Origin: Lunularia cruciata
Taxonomy: Eukaryota; Streptophyta; Marchantiopsida; Lunulariales; Lunulariaceae
DNA length: 64,000 nucleotides
Reading direction: 5' to 3'
NCBI GenBank assembly: GCA_948567375.1
Contig: OX419756.1
Span: 66,814,552-66,878,551, forward strand
The notes below the pieces were generated by a model. The model was not told the origin of the DNA, did not search any database, and saw only the letters and a list, made by a program, of their open reading frames with translations. Every line of letters starts with the position of its first letter. The first letter of the stretch is position 1. The position numbers and the translations under genes are program-made. Positions 35,463 through 46,286 of the stretch are shown here, in pieces.

Positions 35463-36335
35463 CTACAATGAAACATCCAAAGTGGATGCAACAATCCCAC
35501 TTGTACTCCATATCCAAGTTATCTCCTTTGGTACTGGAGTATCCTTTGCATGGGTGTTCCCCTCCAACAAGTCACCAGGCCAAGTAACTGCACCATTGAA
35601 AGCTGAAATTGATGCAACCATAGTCCTAAACTGTAGTGAGCCAAGACTGCCACTATTGAAGCATACTGGTAGGCAACATACCCGTCCCTCACCAGACTGC
35701 CAACTTGGTCTATAGGAGGTTGTCTCCTCCCAATAGTCAATGTTGAAACCCATGGGGTATAACACTGCTCCCCCAACTAGCATATCATATGACTCATCTA
35801 TTGTCGCAATAGTGTGAGCTCTCACCACCAAGCTATTAGTCAAATGACCAGGCTGAACTTGGACAACAAGCTCCCCACGTGTGATGTATTGTGTCAAACT
35901 ACCACCTAGAGATGTTGGGATCTGAAATACACACCTCTCCTCATCGGTCTTCCGTAACTCCACATCAACAACTGCAACTTTCCCCAAGACAAGGAGTTGC
36001 GTACCAAAGTCTAACAAGACTCTTTGTGGTATATAGACCTTCCCTAAAGGTCCCACCAAATGGAAAATCCCCCTTTGGATATCCAATAGGACAACACCAG
36101 GTGTGAACCGTGCTCTCCCAAAGGCCAGTCTAGCTGGCAACTCCTCCAGTCTAGCCGTTGCTACTTGCCATAAACCACAAGTCGCTGAACGGATCCCATG
36201 CTCCTCAACCAAGCCAGCTCCACTATCAACCACCTCTGCTCTAGTAGTAGGAACCACATCATCCCTACTCTCACATAGTGTGGCAGCTAACCGGAACACT
36301 AGGGCTGGGTCAACTGCCAATGTAAAACATGTCAT
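35463..36335 (-). pseudogene. M1 aspartic protease region
   Basis: Open frame of 290 codons. A retropepsin-like site reads VLLDFG near 36020, where D-S/T-G is usual; the Phe also occurs in M2. Downstream are a conserved FQIPTSLGGS and a long C-terminal extension (YDMLVGGAVLYPMGFNIDYW; GAVTWPGDLLEGN). The frame is open to 35463 and would lead into the methyltransferase through the site now occupied by LTR G. The length of the open frame suggests relatively slow decay or late selection. The assignment as protease rests on the LLDxG motif and position. Confidence 0.65.
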
Positions 36336-36599
36336 TGGCCAAAAACAAAGGACGCCGCATAATCAGCCAAGCTGCCCCGAACATCATGCTAGACTCAGTC
36401 TATGTAGTAGCAGGTGGCTGACTAGCAAGTAGTCCATCATGTACTCCATCACCACCTACTACACCTGCACTTGGATATCTAGGAACCATGGATGTTGTCT
36501 GCAATGCCTCAAATAACATGAAAGATTGGGGAAGTTTGACCTATCTCCCAACCTCTCCTCTCTGTGGGTCCAACTCCACTAATGCTCCTCTAGGCTCTG

Positions 36600-37540
36600 G
36601 AGCACATACTGCACTCCTAGTCACTACTGCAGATGCATCCACCTGTGCTGCTCCAATTGTTGCATCCACATGAAGTCCAAAGCATCTCTATCACCAGCAT
36701 ATGAGGTGGAAGCCTCAACATCCAAATCTGATCTCCTTGGAGCAATAGCCATACTAGCCAATCTTTGCACCAACTGCTCAATTTGAGTAGCCATAGCTAT
36801 ATCAGAAGAAAGGGCAAGTACAACACCCCTACTAGGTGTAGATCCTCTACTACCATCTCTACCACCTTGTCCTCCATGAATTAGAGCTCCTCTACTACCT
36901 GCCATAGTAGCCCTACCACTCCGTAACTCCGGGTGTAGGTCAAAATACCAATCACTAGTATGACCAAATTTGTGGCAATGCTCACACTACCTCTATGCTA
37001 GTTGTGATGCACCCAAGGTATCAGGTCCACTACCTTGAGTATACTCTCTTCGATGGTGAGGTCCACCACAAGTCCAACAAGCAACACTACTACTCATTGG
37101 TTGTTGCTAACCCAAAATTGAAGGTAAGGGTCTAACTCCACTAGGCCCTCCACTTGCTCCATAGGATCTAGGTTGTCCACCTTGTTCTTGAAAACCAACT
37201 AGGCGTGGTGCACTCTGCTACACTCTAGAAGAAATCACAACCATGGATGAGGTCTCCTTACCAAATCTAGATGTCACCACTCTCTCCTCCACCATGTTGA
37301 GCTCAATATGCTCAGCAAAACCAAAGACCACTGTCAAAGTAGGCAAAGTAGCCTATAACAACATAGCATCACAAACTCTACGTTGTAACTCCCTATCCAA
37401 TATCCCATACCAAAACTGGACTGCCTGGGCCTCAGTAATTCCCTAAGTGAAACTGATCAGCCGCCTCATGCAAGTGTATGCCTTGTGTAGGCTCTCTCCA
37501 GCCTTCCATTAGAACTCCTACAAGCTCCTCAGCTTGTCAA
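36600..37540 (-). pseudogene. gag: M1 Gag with zinc-knuckle remnants
   Basis: A capsid-like stretch (37540-37300) with stops aligns to M2 at 61640-61498 and 52775 downward. Two cysteine clusters follow: CWTCGGPHHRREY (~37070) and CEHCHKFGHTSDW (~36990), CCHC knuckles whose last Cys is lost. Then comes an Arg/Gly-rich segment and the frame 36905-36624 (GSRGALIHGGQGGRDGSRG). It would bind element RNA. Confidence 0.6.
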
Positions 37541-37569
37541 CTTAATGAAGCAAAACTACCAAGGAGTGC
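37541..37569. other. Micro-inversion at the M1/F1 junction
   Basis: The 29 nt next to LTR F1 match M2 (61631-61660) only as reverse complement: GCAAAACTACCAAGGAGTGC here against GCACTCCCTAGTAGTTTTAC there. The bases before it (AGCTTGTCAA) match in direct orientation. Confidence 0.65.
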
Positions 37570-38875
37570 GGACTAAGCTCAAACGACAAGCACTACTTCA
37601 CAATACTTCACTTTATCTATTCTCAAAATTATGAGCACTAAACAACATATGACTATGAATGCCACCTTTAAATATTGAAGCACTTCAACAGTTATCTAAC
37701 AACTATACCGTTCTTCAACAAATTTTCTTACCTATAGATCCAAAATGACAATGCACCTCTTCATATCTGCCTCTTCAAATCTCAAAGTTGGTACTACTCC
37801 AATCCAATGTCTACTTCTTCCTCGGTTTCCAATCCCAAAGTTCTTCCTATTACTTCTCTTTTTGCAGGTCTATCGTCAACTACTAAATCCTTCACTATTT
37901 CTACTACGTCTTCACTATGAATTACAATTACACTAGTGGATAATCTATCTAACTCTTTATCTCCCAACCCACTCTTCTCTAATGCCTCAGATAACTGATC
38001 CGAAGACACTTGCACTCCTCTCTTTCTTACTTTGGATCTAACTACTATCAATTCCTTTGCTAATTCTATTACATCTTTATCAAGAATTGTAATTGAAAAC
38101 ATGGGTACACTATCTACGCCTTTAATTTGTAATCCACTTTCCCATAATTTCTCATATCACTCACCCAAAGACACTGTTTGATATTGCACTTTGGGTTCAT
38201 TCACTACTACTATTTCTCTTCTAATTTTATCATATCTTCAATAAAAATTGAAATTGAAGTCATGGGTATCCTAAATATCTTCTTTCCTTACTCTAACTTC
38301 CTCTAGTCCTTTGGCAAGACTCTCAAAGTCACCTTCATTGCACTCCAAAGTCTAACTACCTCGGATTTAGTCACCTTTATTTTGAGGCAAAGAAGCCTCT
38401 AACCCAAAGTCGTAGAGACCTGAAGAACATAGACCTTAAGATACTCAACTACTCTATATATCTACTCCCAAAATTTCAAATACTTGTAACTTCTACTTTA
38501 AACCTTCAAACTCAACAATTTTGGTGGCAATGGAAAGCCCTGAACAAGAAGCTTCCAAAAAATATGGCACTTATGATTTGGACTTTTCATCATTAAGATA
38601 TGGGCCGTGCAGTAATCCTGACCTATAACCTCCATTCCGATGCAAAGAAACACTCCTTCAGCGTCTAATCCGAGTTTTTTCCTCCTCTGAAAAAAAGTAA
38701 GCTTCTTTAGGTCTGATCAAATCCGAGTCCTTCTTCCTCAAATACAAAGTTGACTTCCTCAAGCCTGATCAAAACACATGTTTCACCTCATTTCTTCTCC
38801 ATTTGGTTTCAATTTGGTTTTAGCAAGGCATTTCTTCTTCTAAACTCGTCCAAAATGAAAAGTGTGGGTACCACA
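37570..38875 (-). repeat. LTR F1: short-type LTR, one end truncated
   Basis: The right end GTGGGTACCACA (38875) is intact; the left end starts inside the LTR (GCTCAAACGACAAGC, matching 7213 onward of LTR A). The half next to 38875 matches LTR D (44351 onward), not the long LTRs, so it is the second copy of the short type. Keeps the C-terminal part of the LTR gene (38102-37794). Confidence 0.8.
37794..38102 (-). pseudogene. C-terminal remnant of the LTR protein in F1
   Basis: 102 open codons ending ETEEEVDIGLE. They match the tail of the LTR protein (ALEKSGLGDKELDRLS against GTVEKSGSKDEELDRLP in A). The N-terminal domain and coiled coil are absent from this LTR type. Confidence 0.65.
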
Positions 38876-41800
38876 AATCACAATTGCAAAATACTTCCAA
38901 CACTACAATTCCTCTCAGATCTATCAAGGCATTGCTCCAATGGCACTTCACTCAAGATCAAACATATAGAATGAAGATCAAGGATGCGGAATCCAACATC
39001 CAACAAGCACATTGACTTGCACTTCAAAATTCTCCAATCACTTGTAACTTTAGAAACGCATAGTTGATACTTGGAATTAAGCTCAAGCAACAAGCATTGA
39101 AATCAACACTTCACATTATCCATTCTCAAGAAAATGAATACTAAATAACAACATATTGCAAATGCCTTTAATAGACATAGCTCTTTAGCAATTATCTAAT
39201 AACTATACCGTTCTACAAAAACTTTTCCTACCTGCGGATCCAAAATGACAATGCCCCTCTTCATATTTGCTTCTTTAAATCTCAAATCTATTACTACTCC
39301 GACCCAATATCTACTTCTTTGTTGGCTTCCAAAGAAGTAACCTCACATACTATTCTATCCTTGGGTTTCCTAATTACTAACCCTTCTACCCATTCTAACA
39401 CATCTTCTCTCTGATTTGCAATTCCCATCATGGGCAATCTACACACATTTTCTTCTTGCAACCCATCTTCCTCTAATATCTCCAATGCAACTCCAAAGAT
39501 ATATGTACTCCTACTTCTTCTACTTTGGGTTTTGCTCTTACATCCTTCCAAAGTTTATCTACTTAACTAAATCTAAGCTAATCGTGATATTGTCTTCCAC
39601 TTCTAATATCTTCCTATCTACACAAGTTTTGAGACTAATCTGTAAAGCATTCAAGTCCTTATCCTTTGCATTTTTCTCCTCATCTCCTGCACCAACAATC
39701 TTAACTCATGCAACCTTGCTTCTTCAATTCTTACATCGGCTTCAATACTCAGCATTGCATTCATCTTCACTATTATCTCCTTCAATGGCTTGAGCCCTAT
39801 TCTTCTCTCATGTTCCCAATCTACCTGCAAGTCTTCTTGATACATTGCCAATTTTGCCTCAAATTCAGCCTTCACATTCTCCTTCTCCTTCTCTTTTTGC
39901 ACTATCTTCTCTTGTAGATTGCAAAGTAACTCCCTCAATCTTTCTTCTTCTTTATACCTCACTATTAATTGTCTTTGCCAGAGTTGCTTCTTCTCTTCTA
40001 CACTCTACATCACTCTATCAAGCTCTTTCTTGTTCTCTGCTACCCTTACCATAGCATAAATGATTTCTAATCAAGAATCAACAAATTGTTGTTTCAAGAT
40101 TTCATACTCAACTATTTGTCTTTCTCTAGCTATGACATTTTGCTCTATTATTCTCTCTTTACTCCCCACTTCTCTCTTTAAATTCTCAATCAATTGAGTT
40201 TGTACTACTGCATCTACTCGTAGTACCTCCTTTTGCTCCTCTCCTTGGGTTATACTCTCCTTCAACTCCAAGTTCTCTTCTTCTAACCGTGCTAGCACTT
40301 GCAACATAGTTTTACATCACGATACTCTGACTGATGAAGCTAGAGGAGAAGAAGAAAGAAATGTAGTCATGCGGGCTTTTCTCCTTCTTTGCTTCTTCTT
40401 CACCAAACACAAAGTCGCCTGATTAGAATTGATTTCTTGCTCCTCAAACTCTCACTTTCCATTTCTCTTCTTCAACTTGGCCCGCCTCATGCATCATGCT
40501 TCTTCTTGATTGGATACCTCTCTAAATGATAACCTTCTTCTCTTCTTTCTCGTGAACTTCCTCTTCTTCCTTCCGGTTATTTTCTTCTACCATCTCCAAA
40601 TTTCCCTCTTCTTCCTTTTGTACCGGCTGCATCTCCACTCCATCTTCACTCTCACTACTTGCTTCACCACTCTACAACATGCATTCAGGTTCTTCTTCTC
40701 TCTCCAAGTCTTCTGACTTGTACTTGGCTTCACCTTTTGATTCTTCTCCCGACGATGATATTACCACCAAGTCCTTGTTTGGGTTCACTTTTCTGGTCTT
40801 CCATGGTCTTGTTGTTGCTACTTCTTCTTTGGGTTGACTCCTCTTCTTTGACTTTGGAGCATTCACCACCAATCTCATACTCTGCCCCGTCTATGCGCAA
40901 TACTCATCACTACTTCTAAACTGAAGAATGTATTGTTGTTTGTCCACATCAGCATCTCTCCTTAAGTTGAGATGGAAGTGCAACACCATCTTATGTTGTT
41001 CCGCCACATTCAATAGATTCAATCCCAAGTAAAAATAGGCTGCAAACGGCACAATGTAGTGTGGAGGTGACTTATCCGCAAATTCCATACCATCTGTCTC
41101 ATGCACTTTGCCTAGTTGATGGGTTCCCTTGCAAACATCTTATGGAAAAACACCGCTTGATGTTTCATCACATAAGTGGTTTGCTTCGGCTTGAAGATGG
41201 CCATCATTGCTCCTATGATGCCTCTCCTCATAGGGTCCTTATAACTCTCAACCTTATATCCATTCGTTGTGCATTTTGAAGAAAAGGCATCTCATACTTC
41301 TTGGGTTTCTTCAACTACCTCTCCTCTCTCCAAGAATGTGGCTCCCTGCTCCTCACCCGCCTCTCTTTTGAGTACTAGCCTCCAATCTGACTCTGTCCAT
41401 CAAGCCAGATTTCCTCTCTTACCCTTTGCCTTGGGTCCATCAAAACACTTACTCTCTATTATCTCAGCCATGAAACCTAGAAAACTAAGGTTCTAATTCC
41501 ATGCGAGAAATGTGGTCCAAAGCCTACTCAAGACTTTGATTCTTGCAATCACATCTAACCCAAATTGCATGATTTCTCACAAAAAATTCTGAGTTCTTCT
41601 TTCCACCTCCCATCTTACTCTCTTCCACTCTAGGTTGGTGACTACTCCTTCTGCCTGACTCTCAGACTAATGATCTTGACTTCCTCTCAATGCACAAAAG
41701 CGTCTCTTTTACTACAATATTTTTCTCCCAATCTCCCTCGGGACGACTTCTTAATGGTGATGGGAAGTTACTTGTCATCTCTTTGTCTCAATCCCAAATT

Positions 41801-42198
41801 TTATAGTGGCGTGTCTCCTCAGTCTTTCTTCACTTCAAGCTTCTACCTAGAAATCACACCTTTTGCATGCTCATATCAATGTCAATTTTCCCCTGATCAT
41901 AGGCCAGCCATTTTTTTGTGTGGTACCTTCTTGAATGTCCAACCCCAAAGGAAAGTTGTTACACTATCCTTGCCTTAGGTTGAGCACCCCAAGACAAAGT
42001 TTCCTTACTTCAGATTGAATGTTGACAAGACCAATACAAGTACTTCATCTTTTGACATGAAGTCACTTTATATTTTGAGTTACAACCTGAAGACACCATT
42101 CTTTGCCTTTTGATGCCATAAAAGTACAATACAACTTTTTCTATACACTTCTTCAAAAATAGAATGAAAACTTAAAAAACAAAAATGTGGGTACCATA
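38876..42198 (-). repeat. LTR F2: long-type LTR, left end truncated
   Basis: Begins abruptly at sequence matching about 7012 of LTR A and runs to the terminus GTGGGTACCATA (42198). It abuts F1 without spacer. Contains the LTR gene (41613-39294). Confidence 0.82.
39294..41613 (-). pseudogene. LTR-encoded protein in F2, decayed
   Basis: Start MGGGKKNSEF (41613), N-terminal domain in pieces (41496-41061), acidic linker open at 40878-40672, coiled coil at 40307-40071 and 39962-39651, tail ending EVDIGSE at 39294. Several stops and frame changes. Same order as in LTR A. Confidence 0.7.
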
Positions 42199-42540
42199 GT
42201 AAGCTATATATTTGCTTTACTTCAAAATATCCTTGCTCCTCATGAGCATGAGTACCAAGTGTGGTCTCTAAAATGGAAATGGTACCACTTTCACTCTACC
42301 ATTCTCCCATACATGAAGAAGGTGTCTACCTTTCTAAACCACCTAACTTGCTAAAGAACATGGTCTCTCTCCTTGTCACCAATTGTGCTATCCATAACAC
42401 TAGTGCAAAGATAATCCATCACTAAGACATCATCATGAATGTCTCTCTAACCTATACCAATATCTACACTATCTAGATCTATGACATCAATAATTCCTCC
42501 TATATACATTAAGAGAGATACCACCAAGGCCTCAAAAAAT
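42199..42540 (-). pseudogene. Probable continuation of M2 pol, not resolved
   Basis: Follows RNase H of M2 on the minus strand. Broken frames; no integrase motif can be read with confidence. It ends at LTR F2. Confidence 0.3.
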
Positions 42541-43650
42541 ACATAGATGCATGCCAACTTGGCACCATGTCCTTATCTATTTTACAATGCCAACATGCTC
42601 TAGTCTGATCTATTCGTTGAGACATAGAGTTCTACTCAACCTATCTAGATCATGGTTCACCACTCTAGGTCTATGAATAACTATGAAATCATATTCTTAT
42701 TAAATCAGAGCCCATCATGCAAGCTTCCTTGAAAGCTTGTCAGACTCCATCAATGACTTTAGTGGTTGATGATCAATGATGAGAGTGAAGGGATTACCAA
42801 AAAGGTAATATTTGAAATGTGCTATTGTCCATATTGCTACCAAGCCCTCTCCTTCATATGAACTATATTTTGCCTCCATTGAATTGTTGGAGCAACTAGC
42901 ATAGGCCACCACAAACTTCTTCTCCTCATTTTCCTATTGGATGAGCACTATTGCAAGCCCCAACATACTCCAATCAGTATGAACTTGGAATGGTTGTCCA
43001 TTGATTGGTCTCCTAAGAATAGGGGTAATGTCAACCTCTCCTTGAGCTCTATAAAAGCACTTGCTTGCTCATCTCCCCAACACCACTCCTATGTAAGCTT
43101 GGTTAGCTTCACTAATAGCAATGTAACTAAATCCTCCAACATATCAACAATAGAAGTTTGCCAATCTAAGGAATGCTTGCACTTTGCTTACATCTGTATG
43201 CTAAGAAATATGTGCAATGTCCTCCACCTTGGTCTGTTGAACATCAACTCCTCCAAGGTAGATAGTATGACCCAAATACTCAACTTTCTCATGGAAGAAT
43301 CTACACTTCCCAACATGTGATTTGAGATCTCTTAAATACCTCTAAGAAATGTCTCTTGTGCTCCTCCACAATAGTGCTATAGACCAAAATTTCATTAATA
43401 TAGCACAAAGAAAAATCCAATCCTACTAAGATCATGTCCATGACACTCTAGAACTTGGCAAGAGTGTTCTTTAATCCCAAATAGTACGAATTCCATTGAT
43501 ATAATAAATCCTTACTATGAGGATCAATAGCCCAAAATGCTACCTTAGATTTATTGTCCTTCTTGATTGGCAATTGATGATATCTTGCTAAAAAATCCAA
43601 AGTACTAGAGACCTTTGCATGGTATACCAAGCAACCCTATCCAAATACCA
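42541..43650 (-). pseudogene. pol (RT-RH): M2 reverse transcriptase (partial) and RNase H
   Basis: RT from STLDFLARYHQLPI (43630) through LYQWNSYYLGLKN. The catalytic box reads CYINEILVYS (YINE at 43402-43391) where Y-I-D-D is expected, so both aspartates are lost. RNase H follows at 42912-42715 (YASCSNNS; SSYEGEGL; LIIDHQPLKSLM), and RPRVVNHDLDRLSR lies near 42640. The first ~90 residues of RT are missing at ~43650, the same point at which M1 ends. It is a Ty3/gypsy-type enzyme. Confidence 0.8.
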
Positions 43651-44350
43651 AGTCCTTTTAGAGCACCCAAATCCTTTATACTAAAGGCAAAACTAGTTGT
43701 GTTTCTCTTCAAGAACCTCCTTACTCTTTGTTATTCTCTTTTAAAAGTGTGGATCCAATGTCTAACTTTCATGTATCCTTTGTAACTAATGTAGGAGTAG
43801 AAGATGAATTGACTGATTGCTACACCATGCTCTTGGGAGCAGTAATATCATACCTCCAACCACTAGAGTCCCCAACCTCAATGTGGAAAACTCCATTTGA
43901 TTTAGCTACAAGCTCTATATGTTCTTTAGTTGCATCCCATGTAGACCAAAGTTGTAACCCAAGTAGACAATGCTCATTTAAATGAACCTCAAGTAGGCCA
44001 ATCTCATTAGTAGCCATTGGTTTTATCCCAAGAATACCCTACCCATCCATCACTCCTAGCATGTGTTTGAATCATCTTGATAGGCATAGAGCTCATAAGT
44101 GTTAGAGTGATAATGCCTATCAAGTGCATCTTATGTTGGTTTGCCAAGCCAAGGCTCACAATCAACAAGTCACAATTCAAGTCCATAGCTTGACCCAACA
44201 CCTAATGCTTGGATATCTCTAAGACTACTATAACAAAAATAATATTGGAATGAAAACCCATTGCACACTCTTTCTCATTTGTATTGAGCTCCACTAATTG
44301 CTATAATTGTGAGTCCCAAACAAGTCTAAGACTTCCTTCTCAAAAGCATG
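43651..44350 (-). pseudogene. M2 methyltransferase C-terminus and linker
   Basis: Motif X-like LGQAMDLN at 44201 and the linker (44017-43820: GLLEVHLNEHCLLGLQLWSTWDATKEHIELVAK) align with M1 (33816-33329). The block ends at the LTR D target site. The methyltransferase resumes at 46216-46286 and 50062 onward. Confidence 0.75.
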
Positions 44351-45196
44351 TGTGGTACCCACATTTTTCATTTTGGATGAGTTTTGAAGAAAAAGTGCCT
44401 TGCTGAAACCAAATTGAAACCAAATGGAGAAGAAATGAGTGCAAACTTGTGTTTTGATCAGACCTGAAGAAGCTTACTTCGTGTTAGAGGAGTTAAAAAC
44501 TCGGATCTGACGCCGAAGGAGTGTAAACCCAAAGGAGAAATAGAAGTTGCAGGTCAGGATTCTTGCAGGGGCTATATCTCAATGCACACAAGTTCAAATC
44601 AAGCATTCTATATCTCATTTGAAGCGTCTTGTTCAGGGCTTTTTGTTGGCACCAACATTGCAAAGTTTGGAGGTCTTTAGAAGAAGTTACAAGCATTTGA
44701 AGTTTCAGGAGTAGATGTGAAGAGTAGTTTGGCGTCTTCGGGTCAATGTGACTTCGGACTTTGTACTTCAAACTTTGGGTTTACATGACTTCGGGTCTAA
44801 AGACTTTGCCTCAAGACTAAAATGACCAACTAAATCCGAGGTAGTCAGACCTTGGAGTGCAGTGAAGGTGACTTTGGGAATCTTGCAGGAAGCATCAGAG
44901 GAAGTTAGAGTAGGGAAAGAAGATAGTTAGGATACCCATGACTTCAATTTTAGTTTTGATTGAAGATGGAACATGAATTGAAGGAGAAGTAGCAATAGTG
45001 AATAAATCCAAAGTGCAGGATCAGACAATAAGTGTATTTGGGTCAGTTACATGAGTGATTAGGGGAAAGTGGGTTACAAATTGAAGGTGTAGATAGTGTA
45101 TTCATCCTTTCAATTACAATTCTTGACAATGACACAATAGAATTAGTAAAGGAATTGATAGTAGTTAAACCCAAAGTAAGAGAGATAGGAGTGTAA

Positions 45197-45418
45197 GTGT
45201 CTTCGGATTTGACATTTGACACCTTAGAGAAGAGTGGGTTAGGAGATAGAGATTTAGAAGGCTTAATTATGATAGGAATTGCAGATCTGAAAGGAGAAGT
45301 GTTAGAATTAGTGGAGGAATTGGGAGTTGTGAAACCCGAAGACAGAATATTAGAAAGTAAAGTTACTTTGGGTTTGAGTTTGAATAGAGAAGAAGAAGTA
45401 GACATAAGATTGGAGTAG
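45197..45418 (+). pseudogene. C-terminal remnant of the LTR protein in D
   Basis: 73 open codons ending REEEVDIRLE. They match the tail of the LTR protein in A, F1, K and E (TLEKSGLGDRDLEG, VVKPEDRI). The reading frame survives although the rest of the protein is gone. Confidence 0.65.
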
Positions 45419-45590
45419 AAACCAATTTGAGATTTGAAAAGGCAGATATGAAGAGGCGCATTGTCATTTCAGATCTGCAAGTTTGTAGTGTTGTTAGGAG
45501 GAGGTACATTAGGAAGATAACTGTCGATTACTTCACTATTTAAGAGTGGCATTTGCAGTATTATGTTGTTCAGTGCTCATTATTTCTGAG

Positions 45591-45600
45591 AATAAATAAA
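45591..45600 (+). terminator. Poly(A) signal of LTR D
   Basis: AATAAATAAA, also present in LTR K (59054) and as AATAGATAAA in LTR A. A TTTAAGAGTGGC block lies ~55 nt before it in all copies. Confidence 0.55.
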
Positions 45601-46286
45601 GCGAAGTGCTGTGAAGTAGTGCTTGTTTCTTGAGCTTGATTCCAAGTATCAACGTTGTACTTGTGTTTGTGAGTGTTTGGAGAAATTTGAAGTGCAAGTC
45701 AAAGTGTTTGTTGGATGTTGGATTCCACAACCTTGATCTTCATTCTGTGTATTTGATCCTGAGTGAAGTGCAATCGAAGCAATGCCTTGACAGATCTGAG
45801 AGGAATTGTAGTGTTAGTAGTATTTTGCATTTGTGAGTGTAGTGCGAAGTTGATGTGAAGCAATTTTGATTGAGGAAGTTGTGCCTTCAATGGAAGGGTG
45901 GAACACAATTCTGAGGCGAAATTGTTTTGCAGTGAAGTGCCGTTTTTGGGAGAGCCTGAATCATCACAATCAAGATTGTTTAGAAAGATTTGATGGAGTT
46001 GTGATTAAGGAGTGTGAATTTGTGACAAAAATGCAAATCAGTGTTTGTTATTCTCTTTTGGGTGTGGTTTCTACCTAAGAGAGTAAAGATGCAACCAAGA
46101 AGAACTACATTGTTACTATTTGACTTTGTATTTAGACATTTCTGACTTGTATCTCTGCGGGAACAAACTTTACTTACCCAATTACCGCAAAAGTGATATT
46201 TGCCGGGTTGTCACAGCATGGGAGCATGGGAAACTCATAAGTGTGAGTAAAGTAGCTCTAGGCTCTCTAATACGGTTTACTACTAT

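Larger units (their letters stand above)
33250..37540 (-). mobile_element. Element M1: Ty3/gypsy-like element with a DNA methyltransferase, truncated
   Basis: Minus-strand order: Gag with zinc-knuckle remnants (37540-36600), aspartic protease (36335-35463), solo LTR G (35433-34850), cytosine methyltransferase (34780-33740), then a short linker that stops at ~33250 just where RT should begin. Upstream it ends at the F1 LTR. It aligns with M2 in all parts, and the RT/RNase H is seen only in M2. Confidence 0.8.
44351..46215 (+). repeat. LTR D: complete short-type solo LTR (1,865 bp), target duplication GCATG
   Basis: TGTGGTACCC...GTTGTCACA with GCATG on both sides (44346-44350, 46216-46220). 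Removing it restores M2 in line with M1 (AAAGCATGAGAGCTTGGG at 33962). It shares its last ~1 kb and its extreme ends with the long LTRs but lacks the N-terminal and coiled-coil part of the LTR gene. Confidence 0.93.

Noticed and set aside
36103-36432. Plus-strand open frame of 109 codons
   Set aside because: Antisense to the M1 protease region; the minus frame is longer and has recognisable blocks.
46216-46286. Short unique gene between LTRs D and E
   Set aside because: The 71 bp align with M1 33967-34035 and are simply a slice of the methyltransferase region.
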